From Streptomyces tsukubensis (GTDB lineage: Bacteria > Actinomycetota > Actinomycetes > Streptomycetales > Streptomycetaceae): a stretch of 64,000 nt of DNA. Each line of letters starts with the position of its first letter. Position 1 is the stretch's first letter. Below the pieces are notes generated by a model that saw nothing but the letters and a program-made list of their open reading frames with translations, was not told the DNA's origin and did not search any database. A program made the position numbers and the translations under genes. The stretch spans positions 4,672,501 through 4,736,500 of the forward strand of contig NZ_CP020700.1 of NCBI RefSeq assembly GCF_003932715.1, written 5' to 3'. This document shows positions 28,188 through 36,613 of this stretch, piece by piece.

Positions 28188-29012
28188 TCACGCCTCCCGG
28201 TGGACCTTGGTGTTGGAGGCCTGGGCGCGGGGGCGGACGACCAGCAGGTCGATATTGACGTGGGAGGGGCGGGTGACCGTCCACACCACCGTGGCCGCGA
28301 CGTCCTCGGCGGTCAGGGGGGACGCCACACCCTCGTAGACCCGGGCCGCCTTCTCCGTGTCGCCGCGGAAACGGGTCGTCGCGAACTCGTCCGTCTTCAC
28401 CATGCCCGGCGCGATCTCGACGACCCGGACGGGGGTGCCGACGATCTCCAGCCGGAGCGTTTCGGCGATGACGTGCTCCGCGTGCTTGGCCGCGACATAG
28501 CCGCCGCCGCCCTCGTAGGCGCCGTGGGCCGCGGTGGAGGTGAGGACGACGACCGTGCCGTCGCCGCTCGCCGTGAGCGCGGGCAGCAGTGCCTGGGTGA
28601 CGTTCAGTGTGCCCAGGACGTTGACCTCGTACATCCACCGCCAGTCGGCGGGGTCGCCGCTGGCCACGGGGTCCGCGCCGAGCGCCCCGCCCGCGTTGTT
28701 GACCAGCACGTCGCAGCGGTCGAGCCCGGCCGCGAAGGCGTCGACGGCGGCCCGGTCGGTGATGTCGAGCGGGTGGGCGGTGGCCAGGTGCCCGGCGGCG
28801 GTCAGCTCCGCCGCCAGCTCCGCGATCCGGTCCGCCCGGCGGGCCACGAGCACGGTGCGGAAGCCTTCGGCGGCGAGTCCGCGCGCGGTGGCGGCGCCGA
28901 TGCCGCTGCTGGCTCCGGTGACCACGGCGACGGGCGCGCTCCGGTGTCCGGCGCCGGCCTGCGCTGCGGTTCTGGCGGGGGTCGTCGCGGGGGTCGTCTC
29001 TTCGGTGGTCAC
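28188..29012 (-). CDS. Short-chain dehydrogenase/reductase
   Basis: 274 residues from GTG 29012, directly after gaggagg. Classical SDR features: the cofactor loop TGASSGIG, an Arg-rich region after strand 2 (VARRADR) that favours NADP(H), 'NNAGG', a catalytic Ser in 'VVVLTSTAAHG', and YxxxK in 'YVAAKHAEH'. Close in type to YdfG/serine-dehydrogenase-like SDRs, but the substrate cannot be read from sequence. The region upstream is extremely G-rich on the plus strand. Confidence 0.9.
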   Translation of the reverse strand: MTTEETTPATTPARTAAQAGAGHRSAPVAVVTGASSGIGAATARGLAAEGFRTVLVARRADRIAELAAELTAAGHLATAHPLDITDRAAVDAFAAGLDRCDVLVNNAGGALGADPVASGDPADWRWMYEVNVLGTLNVTQALLPALTASGDGTVVVLTSTAAHGAYEGGGGYVAAKHAEHVIAETLRLEIVGTPVRVVEIAPGMVKTDEFATTRFRGDTEKAARVYEGVASPLTAEDVAATVVWTVTRPSHVNIDLLVVRPRAQASNTKVHREA

Positions 29013-29040
29013 GGTGGCCTCCTCGGGCGGGCGACGGCCG

Positions 29041-29130
29041 TACGGGGGTACGGATGCGCGGGGGATGCGGGGATAAGGGGATAGAGGGGTACGGGGGGTA
29101 CGGGGGAGCAGCGGGGGTACGGGGCGGGAG
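29041..29130 (+). repeat. G-run-rich stretch (potential G-quadruplex)
   Basis: Within about 90 bp there are nine or more runs of four to six G separated by 2-7 nt (ggggata, ggggatagagggg, tacggggggtac). It lies just upstream of the SDR start. The G-rich strand is the template for that gene. Low-complexity GC sequence is an alternative reading. Confidence 0.5.
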
Positions 29131-29195
29131 CGCCCGACTCGCACGGGCGCGGGCTCCCACGGGCGCCGGGCCCGGGCGGGCGCCGGGCCCGCGCG

Positions 29196-29534
29196 TCAGC
29201 CGTTGCCGCGCGGGGCGTACATGATCACCGCCATACCCGCCAGGCAGATCAGCGCGCCGGTCACGTCCCAGCGGTCGGGGCGGTAGCCATCGGCGACCAT
29301 GCCCCAGGCGATCGAACCGGCGACGAAGACACCGCCGTACGCGGCCAGGATCCGGCCGAACTCGCCGTCCGGCTGGAGCGTGGCGACCAGGCCGTACGCG
29401 CCGAGCGCGATCACGCCCGCCCCGATCCAGATCCACCCGCGGTGCTCCCTGACGCCCTGCCAGACGAGCCACGCGCCACCGATCTCGAACAGGGCGGCCA
29501 CGGCGAAGAGCAGGACGGAGCGGGCGACAAGCAT
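29196..29534 (-). CDS. YnfA / UPF0060 small membrane protein
   Basis: 112 residues from ATG 29534 (GTG 29540 is also possible). Four membrane helices, with family motifs [26 protein letters not shown] and [14 protein letters not shown], fit the UPF0060/YnfA family within the small multidrug resistance-like superfamily. Transport function is uncertain; some YnfA proteins are linked with export of toxic compounds. Length is normal. It is transcribed toward the SDR gene, with 183 bp between them. Confidence 0.9.
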   Translation of the reverse strand: MLVARSVLLFAVAALFEIGGAWLVWQGVREHRGWIWIGAGVIALGAYGLVATLQPDGEFGRILAAYGGVFVAGSIAWGMVADGYRPDRWDVTGALICLAGMAVIMYAPRGNG

Positions 29535-29623
29535 GCGCACAGCCTGCCACGGGGGTCCGGGACGGGACGCGCCGAGGCCACGGCTAAAGCGGATATTCCC
29601 TGCCGAAAGGTATTTTTATCGGC

Positions 29624-30259
29624 ATGGATGTGATGTCGAACGCCCGGCGGGCCGGGTCCCCGCCCCGGACGCCCTTCCGGTTCCGGTTCCCCTTCCGGCC
29701 GCGGTCAGGATCGCCGTCGCCGTCGCCGGCGCCGTCGTGGTCACGGTCGCAGCTCCGGCTGCCGCTCGCCGCAGCCACGGCACTGCTGCCACTGCTCCCG
29801 CTGCTGTCCGGCGCCGGTACCGCCGCCGCGGCCGCCACCGGCCCTGAGCCCGCAGAGACCGTCTCGGCCACACCCGTCGCCGACGTGGCCCACCACGGCT
29901 ATGTCACGCTCACCGACGCCGGGCGGCTCGAAGTCACCGTGGAATCCCGCAGCCACGGGCCCGCGAGCCTGGCCGACGCCACGCTGAAGCTGTCCTTCTC
30001 CACCCCGCTCGCCCGCTCCCAGGCGCTGCCGGGGACCTGCGTCCGGAGCTCGGACCGGGTCGTGCTCTGCTCCACCGGTGCCCTCCGGGTCGGCGGTACG
30101 GTCCGCCGCACCGCGCTCGACCTGCGGACCTCCGGCACCCCCGACGAGGTGACGGTCAAGGTCGCCACTCACTGGAACGGCGGCGCGCACGACCGCGACC
30201 CCCGGAACAACCTCCACGAGATCCTCGCCCCTGCCACCGGCGACGCCTACGCGTTCTGA
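29624..30259 (+). CDS. Secreted protein of unknown function
   Basis: Up to 211 residues from ATG 29624 (ATG 29633 is an alternative; no strong ribosome site). A long Arg/Pro/Ser-rich N-terminus precedes a signal helix (LPLAAATALLPLLPLLSGAG) and an AAAAA cleavage-like region. The mature part (about 130 residues) is beta-rich (GYVTLTDAGRLEVTVESRSHG) and holds two Cys (GTCVRSS and VLCSTG) that could pair. It resembles DUF11/CARDB-like extracellular beta domains, but I do not recognise a family. Confidence 0.65.
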   Translation: MDVMSNARRAGSPPRTPFRFRFPFRPRSGSPSPSPAPSWSRSQLRLPLAAATALLPLLPLLSGAGTAAAAATGPEPAETVSATPVADVAHHGYVTLTDAGRLEVTVESRSHGPASLADATLKLSFSTPLARSQALPGTCVRSSDRVVLCSTGALRVGGTVRRTALDLRTSGTPDEVTVKVATHWNGGAHDRDPRNNLHEILAPATGDAYAF

Positions 30260-30374
30260 ACCGGGCTGCACGAGTCTTCACGCAGATACCCACCCCGAAT
30301 TGGGTACGCGTACTCACGCCCGCGGCCCGGCTCCTCCCGATGCTGGAACCATCAACCGACCTCGGGGGAGACCG

Positions 30375-30707
30375 ATGAACGCCCAGAAGCTCTACCGCCT
30401 CGCCATCGCCAACGCCGCCTCCGCCGCCTATCTCGTGATCGTCGGCGGATCCGTCGTCGTCGCCACCGCGACCACGCTCTCCGTCTCGGACCCCGGAATG
30501 ATCTGGGTGTGGCCCGCCCTGCTCACGGCCCCCACCAGCCTGCTCCTGATCCCGTCGGTCGGCTCCCTCGTACCGGACGGGAGCCTGCTCTTCTGGCCCG
30601 CCTACCTCGGCCTGGTCGCGGTCGGGGCCCTGGTCCAGTCCACCGCGCTGGGTGCCCTCTGGCACGGACTGCGCCGCGGCGCCCGCAGGCTGACGGCCTC
30701 CGCCTGA
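30375..30707 (+). CDS. SCO4225-type small membrane protein
   Basis: 110 residues from ATG 30375, with gggggag 4 nt upstream. Three membrane helices (AIANAASAAYLVIVGGSVVV; IWVWPALLTAPTSLLLIPS; WPAYLGLVAVGALVQSTALG) and the 'LLTAPTSLLL' segment are what I recall of the SCO4225 family. Function unknown. Confidence 0.75.
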   Translation: MNAQKLYRLAIANAASAAYLVIVGGSVVVATATTLSVSDPGMIWVWPALLTAPTSLLLIPSVGSLVPDGSLLFWPAYLGLVAVGALVQSTALGALWHGLRRGARRLTASA

Positions 30708-30762
30708 CCCGGCCCGGCACCCCGGCCGGCCCGGGGTCCCGCCCCCGAGCGGACCCCGGCCC

Positions 30763-30814
30763 GGCACCGACCCCCGGCACCGACCCCCGGCACCGACCCC
30801 CGGCACCGACCCCC
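30763..30814. repeat. Four perfect tandem copies of a 13-bp unit
   Basis: The unit ggcaccgaccccc is repeated four times without error, between the stop of the SCO4225-type gene and the convergent end of the Mut7-C gene. Such a run is prone to copy-number change and could serve as a strain marker. No gene lies in it. Confidence 0.95.
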
Positions 30815-30823
30815 GGGCCCGGC

Positions 30824-31561
30824 CTACCGCGCCGCCCGCGGGCCGAACTCCGCCAGCGCGTCGTCGACGATGCGGACCAGCCGGGCGTGGTGGGCGCCCC
30901 GCCAGTAGACGCGGGAGCAGTCCGCGCACTGCGCGAAGACGTCGTACGTCCGCCGCGTGCCCTGCTCCAGTTGCTCCCGCACCGTCTCCTTGTCCGCCTC
31001 CACCAGTCGGCCGTTGCACGCCGTGCAGCGGGTCCAGGGCGCCAGCTCCGGGGCGAACCGCCCCAGCACATCGCGCACCTGCTCCTCCGGGCGGTCGCTG
31101 TAGACGTACGCCCCCGCCCAGATCTCCCGCCGCCGCAGCAGCCCCCGGTCCCGGGAGAGCAGGACCCGCCGCTCCCGTGCCGAGAGCGCCGCCAGCGCCG
31201 GATCTCCGATGTCCTCGCTTTCGTACGCCGCGTCCACGCCCAGCAGCCGCAGCCGCCGCGCCAGCGTGCCCAGATGGACGTCGAGCAGGAACCGCAGCGG
31301 TGCGCCCGGCACCTGCTGCGGCCGCTCATGGCCGAGGACCTCGACGCGTTCGCCCGCGCTCGGGATGTGCGAGACGGCGACCGTCCGGCCGTCGACCACG
31401 AGCCGTCCGGCCTCGGTGAGCGGAACGCCCAGCGACTCGATGACGTGCCCGAGGGTGGAGGAGCCGTCGGTCACCAGCTCCGCGGCCCCTTCCCGATGGG
31501 CCGACGGGACGAAGAGCCGCAGCTCGGGGGCGACACTGACGTGGATACGCGGTCCGTTCAC
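30824..31561 (-). CDS. Mut7-C RNase domain protein with ubiquitin-like N-terminus
   Basis: 245 residues from GTG 31561. The N-terminal ~80 residues form a beta-grasp ubiquitin-like (Mut7-C_ub) domain ending LGHERPQQ. The C-terminal part is the Mut7-C PIN-like RNase domain: FLLDVHLGTLARRLRLLGVD, then LLSRDRGLL (acidic active-site residues), followed by a zinc ribbon with CTACNG and CADCSRVYW. The family is predicted to cleave RNA; its target in actinobacteria is not known. Length and order are typical. Confidence 0.9.
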   Translation of the reverse strand: MNGPRIHVSVAPELRLFVPSAHREGAAELVTDGSSTLGHVIESLGVPLTEAGRLVVDGRTVAVSHIPSAGERVEVLGHERPQQVPGAPLRFLLDVHLGTLARRLRLLGVDAAYESEDIGDPALAALSARERRVLLSRDRGLLRRREIWAGAYVYSDRPEEQVRDVLGRFAPELAPWTRCTACNGRLVEADKETVREQLEQGTRRTYDVFAQCADCSRVYWRGAHHARLVRIVDDALAEFGPRAAR

Positions 31562-31659
31562 CCGGTCAGCATGTCACCGGCGGCCGCACCGGGGCATCCG
31601 GATTCTCCGACCGCCCGGGCCCCGGCCCCGCCGCCTTCCGCACTCCGCGACGGCCCGCC

Positions 31660-32208
31660 TCACACCCCCGGCGGCCCGTCCTCCGGGCGCAGGTCCAGCC
31701 GCCATTCGTTGGATCTGACCGGATTGCCCGGCGGATACTCGAACCCGACTTCGCCCCGCAGCTCGAATCCCACCTTCCGGCAGACCGCGTTCGACGCGGC
31801 GTTCGTCACCTTCGGATACGCGAGCAGATAGCGGAACCGGCCCTCGGCCCGCGCGACCCCGGCCACCAGCCGCGTCGCCGCCGACGCCAGCCCGCGGCCC
31901 TGGAACGGCGTCAGGACCCCCCACCCGGCCTCGTAGGCCGCCTGGCCGTCCGAGGTCGCCGTCTGCTCCCAGAACCCGACCGTCCCCACCCGCTCGCCCG
32001 TCGCGGCCAGCACGATCGCGTACATCCGGCCCTTGCCCGAGGGGTTCGCGGACAGCGCCACATATCTGCGGTGCCGGGCCAGCACCTTCTCCTCGGTCTC
32101 CGGACCGCCCAGCTCCGTCATCAACTCCGGTGCGTTCGCCGCCCGGAGCAGCGCGAGATCCGACTCCGACCAGGGTTCGATCCGGACTGCCGCTCCTGTG
32201 GTCTCCAT
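31660..32208 (-). CDS. GNAT family N-acetyltransferase
   Basis: 182 residues from ATG 32208. The acetyl-CoA binding motif is clear ('LTPFQGRGLASAATR'), followed by 'NAASNAVCRKVGFE', typical of the RimJ/RimL-like subgroup that acetylates protein N-termini or small amines. The substrate cannot be predicted. A TTG-started extension to 32238 is less likely. Confidence 0.9.
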   Translation of the reverse strand: METTGAAVRIEPWSESDLALLRAANAPELMTELGGPETEEKVLARHRRYVALSANPSGKGRMYAIVLAATGERVGTVGFWEQTATSDGQAAYEAGWGVLTPFQGRGLASAATRLVAGVARAEGRFRYLLAYPKVTNAASNAVCRKVGFELRGEVGFEYPPGNPVRSNEWRLDLRPEDGPPGV

Positions 32209-32292
32209 GACAGCCAGGCTAGAACGAGGGTCTGACAACGACCCCGACCTGCCCTTCCGCCCGGATCTGCCCGCTCACCCCGACCTGCCCTT

Positions 32293-33225
32293 TCACCTCC
32301 GCGCCCCCTTCCGCAGCACCTCGACGACGCTGCCGAAGCTGTCCTGCCCGTGCCCCTTCGCGTTCGCCTCCAGCATCAGCGTCTTCAGCAGCTCCGGCAG
32401 CCGGTTGTCCACACCCCGCGCCTCCGCCGCGTGCAACTGGTGCTCGACCACCGCGATCTGGACGTCGACGGTCGCGTCGTCACCCGGATACACGCCCTCG
32501 TCGACCTGGGCCGCGTACCGCCGGATGAAGTTGTTCACCGTCCCCAGCCAGCGGATCGCGACCTCGGTGAAGTCCACCGCCCGGGTCCCCTCGGCCCCGA
32601 CCACCGCCGTGCCGTGCAGCCAGCCGGCCATCGTGGCCCACATCAGCCCCAGCAGATTCACGTCGTAGAGGGCCGCCAGACCGGGCTCGGTGCCGAGATG
32701 GAGCGGCTCGCCGAGGACGTCCAAGGCGGCGTGGTGCGCGTCGAAGACGGCCCGGTCGCCGCTGTACAGGAACATCACCTCGCGCGTGCCGACGCCCGGC
32801 GGGGTCGTCATGATCGCGCCGTCCAGATAGTCCACCCCGTGCCGGGCGGCCCACTCGGCGGCCTCCCCGGCCTGTTCGGGGGTTCCGGTCGTCAGATTGA
32901 CCAGCGCCCGGCCCTTCAGCGCGTCGGGCTCCGGGTCGAGGATCCCGTACAACGCCGGATAGTCGAGGACGACCGAGAGCACCAGCGGGCTCGCGGCGAC
33001 GGCCTCCGCCACCGACCCGGCGAGCACGGCACCCTGCTCGACCAGCGGCGCGGCCTTCCCGGGCGTCCGGTTCCAGACGGTCACCGGATGGCCCGCGGCC
33101 AGCAGCGCCCCGGCGATCGCGGCCCCCATCTGACCGAGGCCGAGGACGGTGACCGGCGGTCGTCCGCCGGGTCCGCCGGGCCCGGCGACTCCGTCGGCGG
33201 AAGTGGTGTTCGTGGTGGCAGACAT
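32293..33225 (-). CDS. Imine-reductase-like NAD(P)-dependent oxidoreductase
   Basis: 310 residues from ATG 33225, with gagaggga upstream. The N-terminal Rossmann domain has 'VTVLGLGQMGAAIAGALLAA' and 'VWNRTPGK', the latter indicating NADP(H) preference. The C-terminal helical domain begins LYDVNLLGLMWATMAGWLHG, which resembles imine reductases rather than classical 3-hydroxyisobutyrate dehydrogenases: the catalytic lysine segment of the latter is replaced by the 'Y-D-V-N' region. Likely reaction: NADPH-dependent reduction of an imine or related carbonyl. It is divergent from a GlxA/AraC regulator that probably controls it. Confidence 0.85.
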   Translation of the reverse strand: MSATTNTTSADGVAGPGGPGGRPPVTVLGLGQMGAAIAGALLAAGHPVTVWNRTPGKAAPLVEQGAVLAGSVAEAVAASPLVLSVVLDYPALYGILDPEPDALKGRALVNLTTGTPEQAGEAAEWAARHGVDYLDGAIMTTPPGVGTREVMFLYSGDRAVFDAHHAALDVLGEPLHLGTEPGLAALYDVNLLGLMWATMAGWLHGTAVVGAEGTRAVDFTEVAIRWLGTVNNFIRRYAAQVDEGVYPGDDATVDVQIAVVEHQLHAAEARGVDNRLPELLKTLMLEANAKGHGQDSFGSVVEVLRKGARR

Positions 33226-33320
33226 GCCCGTATCCCTCTCTTAAAAGGGACTTGACCTGCGTATTCGGGCCAAGTCCTGATCGACTGAAGCCACTTTCGC
33301 GCGCTGGTGCCACCGCCGAC

Positions 33321-33359
33321 AGTGGCAGTAGTGACGACTGTCACCAAAATCGTGCCACT
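33321..33359. promoter_or_regulatory. Nested inverted repeats, candidate operator
   Basis: Between the divergent reductase and regulator genes, outer arms agtggca / tgccact enclose an inner palindrome gtgac-gact-gtcac. A further gtgccac half-site lies just before it, at 33307-33313. Position and symmetry suggest binding by the adjacent AraC-type regulator. Confidence 0.5.
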
Positions 33360-33403
33360 CGCTCCGGGCGCCCGGCCGGGGGTATCGCCTAGCCTTCGAG
33401 AAC

Positions 33404-34435
33404 ATGAGTGCCGGAACCGTTGCCGTCGTCGTCCCCGAGGAGTTCGGCGTTCCTTCGTGGGAGCTGTACGAGCTGAGCATCCCGTGCACGGTCTTCGGGA
33501 AACCGCAGCCCGACCTCGCCGACCCCTGGTACGAATTCCGGCTCTGCGGCACCGGCGGGACCGACCCGGACGCGAACGGCCCCGCCGCCTTCCGGATCCG
33601 TACGGCCTACGGACTCGACGGCCTCGTCGGCGCGGACACCGTCATCGTCCCGTCCGTCCCCGACGCCTGCATGGACGGGGAGCAGCCCGTATCGCCCGCC
33701 CTGGTCGAGGCGCTGCGTGCGGCGCACGAGTCCGGGGCGCGGATGGTCTCCCTCTGCAACGGCGCGTTCGCGCTGGCCGCCGCCGGCCTGCTCGACGGGC
33801 GGCGCGCCACCTGCCACTGGCTGCACACCGCGCAGCTGGCCCGGCGCCACCCGAAGGTGACGGTCGACGATTCGGTGCTGTACGTGGACGACGGCGACGT
33901 CCTCACCAGCGCGGGCCTCGCCGCGGGCCTGGACCTCTGTCTGCATCTGGTCCGCCGCGACCTCGGCGCCCGGATCGCCAATCAGCTCGCCCGTCGGATG
34001 GTGGTCCCGGCCCATCGCCCCGGCGGCCAGGCGCAGTTCGTCGACCTGCCGCTGCCGCCGGAGGACGACGAGGGTCTGGCGCCGGTCCTCGCCTGGGTAC
34101 GGGAGAACCTCGACCGCCCGCTGACGGTGGCGGACCTGGCGCGGCGCGCCGCCATGAGCCCCCGCACCTTCTACCGCCGCCTCCAGGCGGCCACGGGCAC
34201 GACCCCGCTCCAGTGGCTGCTGGCCCAGCGGATCGGCCGGGCGCGGGTGCTGCTGGAGTCGACCGACCTGCCGGTGGAGAAGATCGGTGAACTGAGCGGA
34301 CTGGGCACCGCGAACAACCTCCGCCACCACTTCCTGCGCCATGTCGGCATCACCCCGGGCGACTACCGCCGCGCCTTCCCGCGCACCCCGTCCCCCGCCT
34401 TCGTCCCGGCGTCCGCCCCGCCCGCGGCGCCGTAA
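33404..34435 (+). CDS. GlxA/FtrA-type AraC family regulator (DJ-1/PfpI + HTH)
   Basis: 343 residues from ATG 33404. The N-terminal ~200 residues are a DJ-1/PfpI-like domain with the nucleophile-elbow sequence 'MVSLCNGAFALAAAGLLDGR' and 'TCHWLH'. The C-terminal ~100 residues hold the two AraC helix-turn-helices (LTVADLARRAAMSPRTFYRR and VEKIGELSGLGTANNLRHHF). These regulators usually act on a divergent or nearby catabolic gene in response to a small molecule. Here the likely target is the imine-reductase-like gene 178 bp away. Confidence 0.92.
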   Translation: MSAGTVAVVVPEEFGVPSWELYELSIPCTVFGKPQPDLADPWYEFRLCGTGGTDPDANGPAAFRIRTAYGLDGLVGADTVIVPSVPDACMDGEQPVSPALVEALRAAHESGARMVSLCNGAFALAAAGLLDGRRATCHWLHTAQLARRHPKVTVDDSVLYVDDGDVLTSAGLAAGLDLCLHLVRRDLGARIANQLARRMVVPAHRPGGQAQFVDLPLPPEDDEGLAPVLAWVRENLDRPLTVADLARRAAMSPRTFYRRLQAATGTTPLQWLLAQRIGRARVLLESTDLPVEKIGELSGLGTANNLRHHFLRHVGITPGDYRRAFPRTPSPAFVPASAPPAAP

Positions 34436-34696
34436 CGACACCGCGGTACGGACCTCGGGCGCGCGCCGGCCGGCTGCCCCCGGTCGATAAGTCGGACCGC
34501 GGTTCACCCGATAGGGGGAACCTGGCGGGCCTGTCCGGAGACCGGTCGTTTCGGGACAACACCGGATCAGTGGCCACCCATCGGCCCACGCTGCATGCGT
34601 AGTGGATGGCGATATGCCCGTTCGGGGCGCCACCGGCATACCGCATCAGGCACCCCTCCGCACCCTTCTTGTTAAAGTGACAGAAACTGAAGTACC

Positions 34697-35449
34697 GTGC
34701 AGCTTATGCAAGTTGAACCATGGTCACCCCCTCCAGTGCTGCTGACGGTCGATCTGGTGATCCTGACGCTGCGCAGGGGGCGAATGTGCATTCTGCTCGT
34801 GGAGCGCGGCGAAGATCCTTTTCAGGGCAGGCTCGCGCTGCCCGGTGGATTCCTCAATCACGCCGGAGAGGAGATCCTGGACGCCGCCCACCGCGAGTTG
34901 AGTGAGGAAACCGCTCTGACTGCCGGATGGGTACACCTTGAACAGCTGGCCACCTATGGCGACGCGGGTCGCGATCCGCGGGGGCGCGTCGTTTCCGTGG
35001 CCCACTTGGCGATCGCCCCGCGACTCCCCGAACCGGTCGCGGGAACGGATGCCGCGGATGCCGCCTGGGTTCCCGCGGAAGCCGTTCTCTCCGGCGAGGC
35101 GGAACTGGCCTTCGATCATCTGCGGATAGTGAGGGACGGAATCGAACGCGCGCGCACCAAGCTGGAATTCTCGGCTCTGGCCACGGCGTTCTGCGGAGAA
35201 CTCTTCACCATAGTCGAATTGCAGCAGGTGTACGAGGCGGTCTGGGGCACCGAGCTCGACACCCGTAACTTCTACCGGAAAGTCCAGGCGGTCAAGGGAT
35301 TCATCGTTCCGGCCGGATCGGAACGCAGGTCCACGGGCGGACGGCCCGCACGGCTGTACCGGGCAGGGCCGCAGACGGCCCTTTTTCCACCGCTGATCCG
35401 GCCTGTGCCGCCCACGGCGGAAGAGAACACGAGAGAGGAAGGGGATTAG
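34697..35449 (+). CDS. NrtR-like Nudix protein with C-terminal winged helix
   Basis: 250 residues from GTG 34697 (ATG 34706 is an alternative). The Nudix box is recognisable (LPGGFLNHAGEEILDAAHRE, then LSEET), but the G-to-E spacing is one residue longer than the standard signature and the final Gly is Ala. The catalytic RE and EE pairs remain. The C-terminal ~90 residues (LFTIVELQQVYEAVW, TRNFYRKVQAVKGF, GRPARLYR) match the winged-helix DNA-binding domain of NrtR regulators, which sense ADP-ribose or related NAD metabolites. It heads a tight operon: its TAG touches the next ATG. It may regulate the operon or hydrolyse a nucleotide signal. Confidence 0.85.
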   Translation: MQLMQVEPWSPPPVLLTVDLVILTLRRGRMCILLVERGEDPFQGRLALPGGFLNHAGEEILDAAHRELSEETALTAGWVHLEQLATYGDAGRDPRGRVVSVAHLAIAPRLPEPVAGTDAADAAWVPAEAVLSGEAELAFDHLRIVRDGIERARTKLEFSALATAFCGELFTIVELQQVYEAVWGTELDTRNFYRKVQAVKGFIVPAGSERRSTGGRPARLYRAGPQTALFPPLIRPVPPTAEENTREEGD

Positions 35450-36613
35450 ATGTCGAACGACCTGGTGGTGATTCTCACCGCCCTCAATCTCGAATACCAG
35501 GCCGTGCGCCGGAAACTGGCCGGTCCGCAGGTGCACCGCCATGAGCGCGGCACGCGGTTCGAGGTGGGAACCGTGCAGGGCACTTCATGTCGTGTGGCGC
35601 TCGGTCTGACGAACAAGGGGAATCACTCCGCTGCGGTGATTGCCGAGCGCGCCGTACAGGAGTTCTCGCCGGTCGCCGTGTTGTTCGTCGGAGTCGCCGG
35701 TGCCCTGTGGGAGACCGCGAGGCTGGGCGACGTGGTGATGGCGACACACGTCTACGCCTACCACGGCGCGACCAGCGAGGACGACGGACTCAAATCCCGC
35801 CCCCGGGTCTGGGAGACGGCACACGGCATCAGCCAGATCGGCTCGCATCTGGCGCGCGTCAACGACTGGGCCGACGAAACGCCCGGTACCGGGCCCGTGC
35901 CGGAGGTGCGATTCGGCGCGATCGCCGCGGGCGAGATCGTGCAGAACTCGAAGATCTCGGCCGAGGCGCGGTGGATCCGGCAGAACTACAACGACGCCCT
36001 CGCCATCGAGATGGAAGCCGCCGGTGTGGCGCAAGCCGGTCATCTCAACGGGGCACCGGTGGGCATCATCCGGGGAATCAGCGACCGGGCCGACGGTACG
36101 AAGAACAGCGCGGACGACCGTAACTGGCAACCACGAGCCGCGGCCAACGCAGCGGCATTCGCCACCCGGCTGGCCGTGGAACTGGCCGGAGAACAGGAGC
36201 AGATCGCGATGGAACGGGCAGACAGGGCTCATCAGGCCGACGGCTTCAAGGACCATGTCAGCAACACCGCTCACAACAGCACGGTGGGCATCATGGCCGG
36301 CTCGGTCAAGGGAAGCAGCGTCCATATGGGCACGCACCCGAAGGTGACCGGTCCGGTGGACCTGGTCGCGGAGCTGGGCGTTTTCCGTGAGGACCTGAAG
36401 CGTCACCACGCCGGGGGAATGCTCGACGACGACACCTACCGGGAGTCCCTGGCCGAGCTGGATTTCGCGCGCCGGACGGCAAGGGAGAACAGCTCGGCAT
36501 CGCCCAAGGCGGCGATGATGGCACTCAAGAGGTTACGCGGTCTGATCGCGGATTCTCCGGAACTGACGGCCAAGCTCGCGCCCCTGGTCGCCGCGGCGGG
36601 TGAGCTGTCATGA
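35450..36613 (+). CDS. MTAN/PNP-type nucleosidase with C-terminal RHIM/amyloid-like motif
   Basis: 387 residues; ATG 35450 abuts the previous stop and follows gaggaagggg. Residues 1-245 are a phosphorylase/nucleosidase-like domain: VVILTALNLEYQAV, 'VLFVGVAGAL', 'IEMEAAGVAQA' and 'RGISDRADG', with the catalytic Glu and Asp regions intact. A short helical linker leads to NSTVGIMAGSVKGSSVHMG (276-294), a hydrophobic/Gly pattern like bacterial amyloid-signalling or RHIM-type motifs. A helical tail (310-387) follows. PNP-like domains of this kind occur as effectors that destroy nucleosides or nucleotide cofactors in immune systems. It overlaps the next gene by 4 bp (ATGA). Confidence 0.85.
   Translation: MSNDLVVILTALNLEYQAVRRKLAGPQVHRHERGTRFEVGTVQGTSCRVALGLTNKGNHSAAVIAERAVQEFSPVAVLFVGVAGALWETARLGDVVMATHVYAYHGATSEDDGLKSRPRVWETAHGISQIGSHLARVNDWADETPGTGPVPEVRFGAIAAGEIVQNSKISAEARWIRQNYNDALAIEMEAAGVAQAGHLNGAPVGIIRGISDRADGTKNSADDRNWQPRAAANAAAFATRLAVELAGEQEQIAMERADRAHQADGFKDHVSNTAHNSTVGIMAGSVKGSSVHMGTHPKVTGPVDLVAELGVFREDLKRHHAGGMLDDDTYRESLAELDFARRTARENSSASPKAAMMALKRLRGLIADSPELTAKLAPLVAAAGELS

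Noticed and set aside
30763..30814. Possible CRISPR or phage attachment repeat
   Set aside because: Contiguous 13-bp copies without spacers; no integrase or tRNA nearby.
34436..34696. A defined NrtR operator upstream of the Nudix gene
   Set aside because: The region near the start is AT-richer and contains agtgacagaaact-like partial symmetry, but no convincing palindrome could be fixed by eye.
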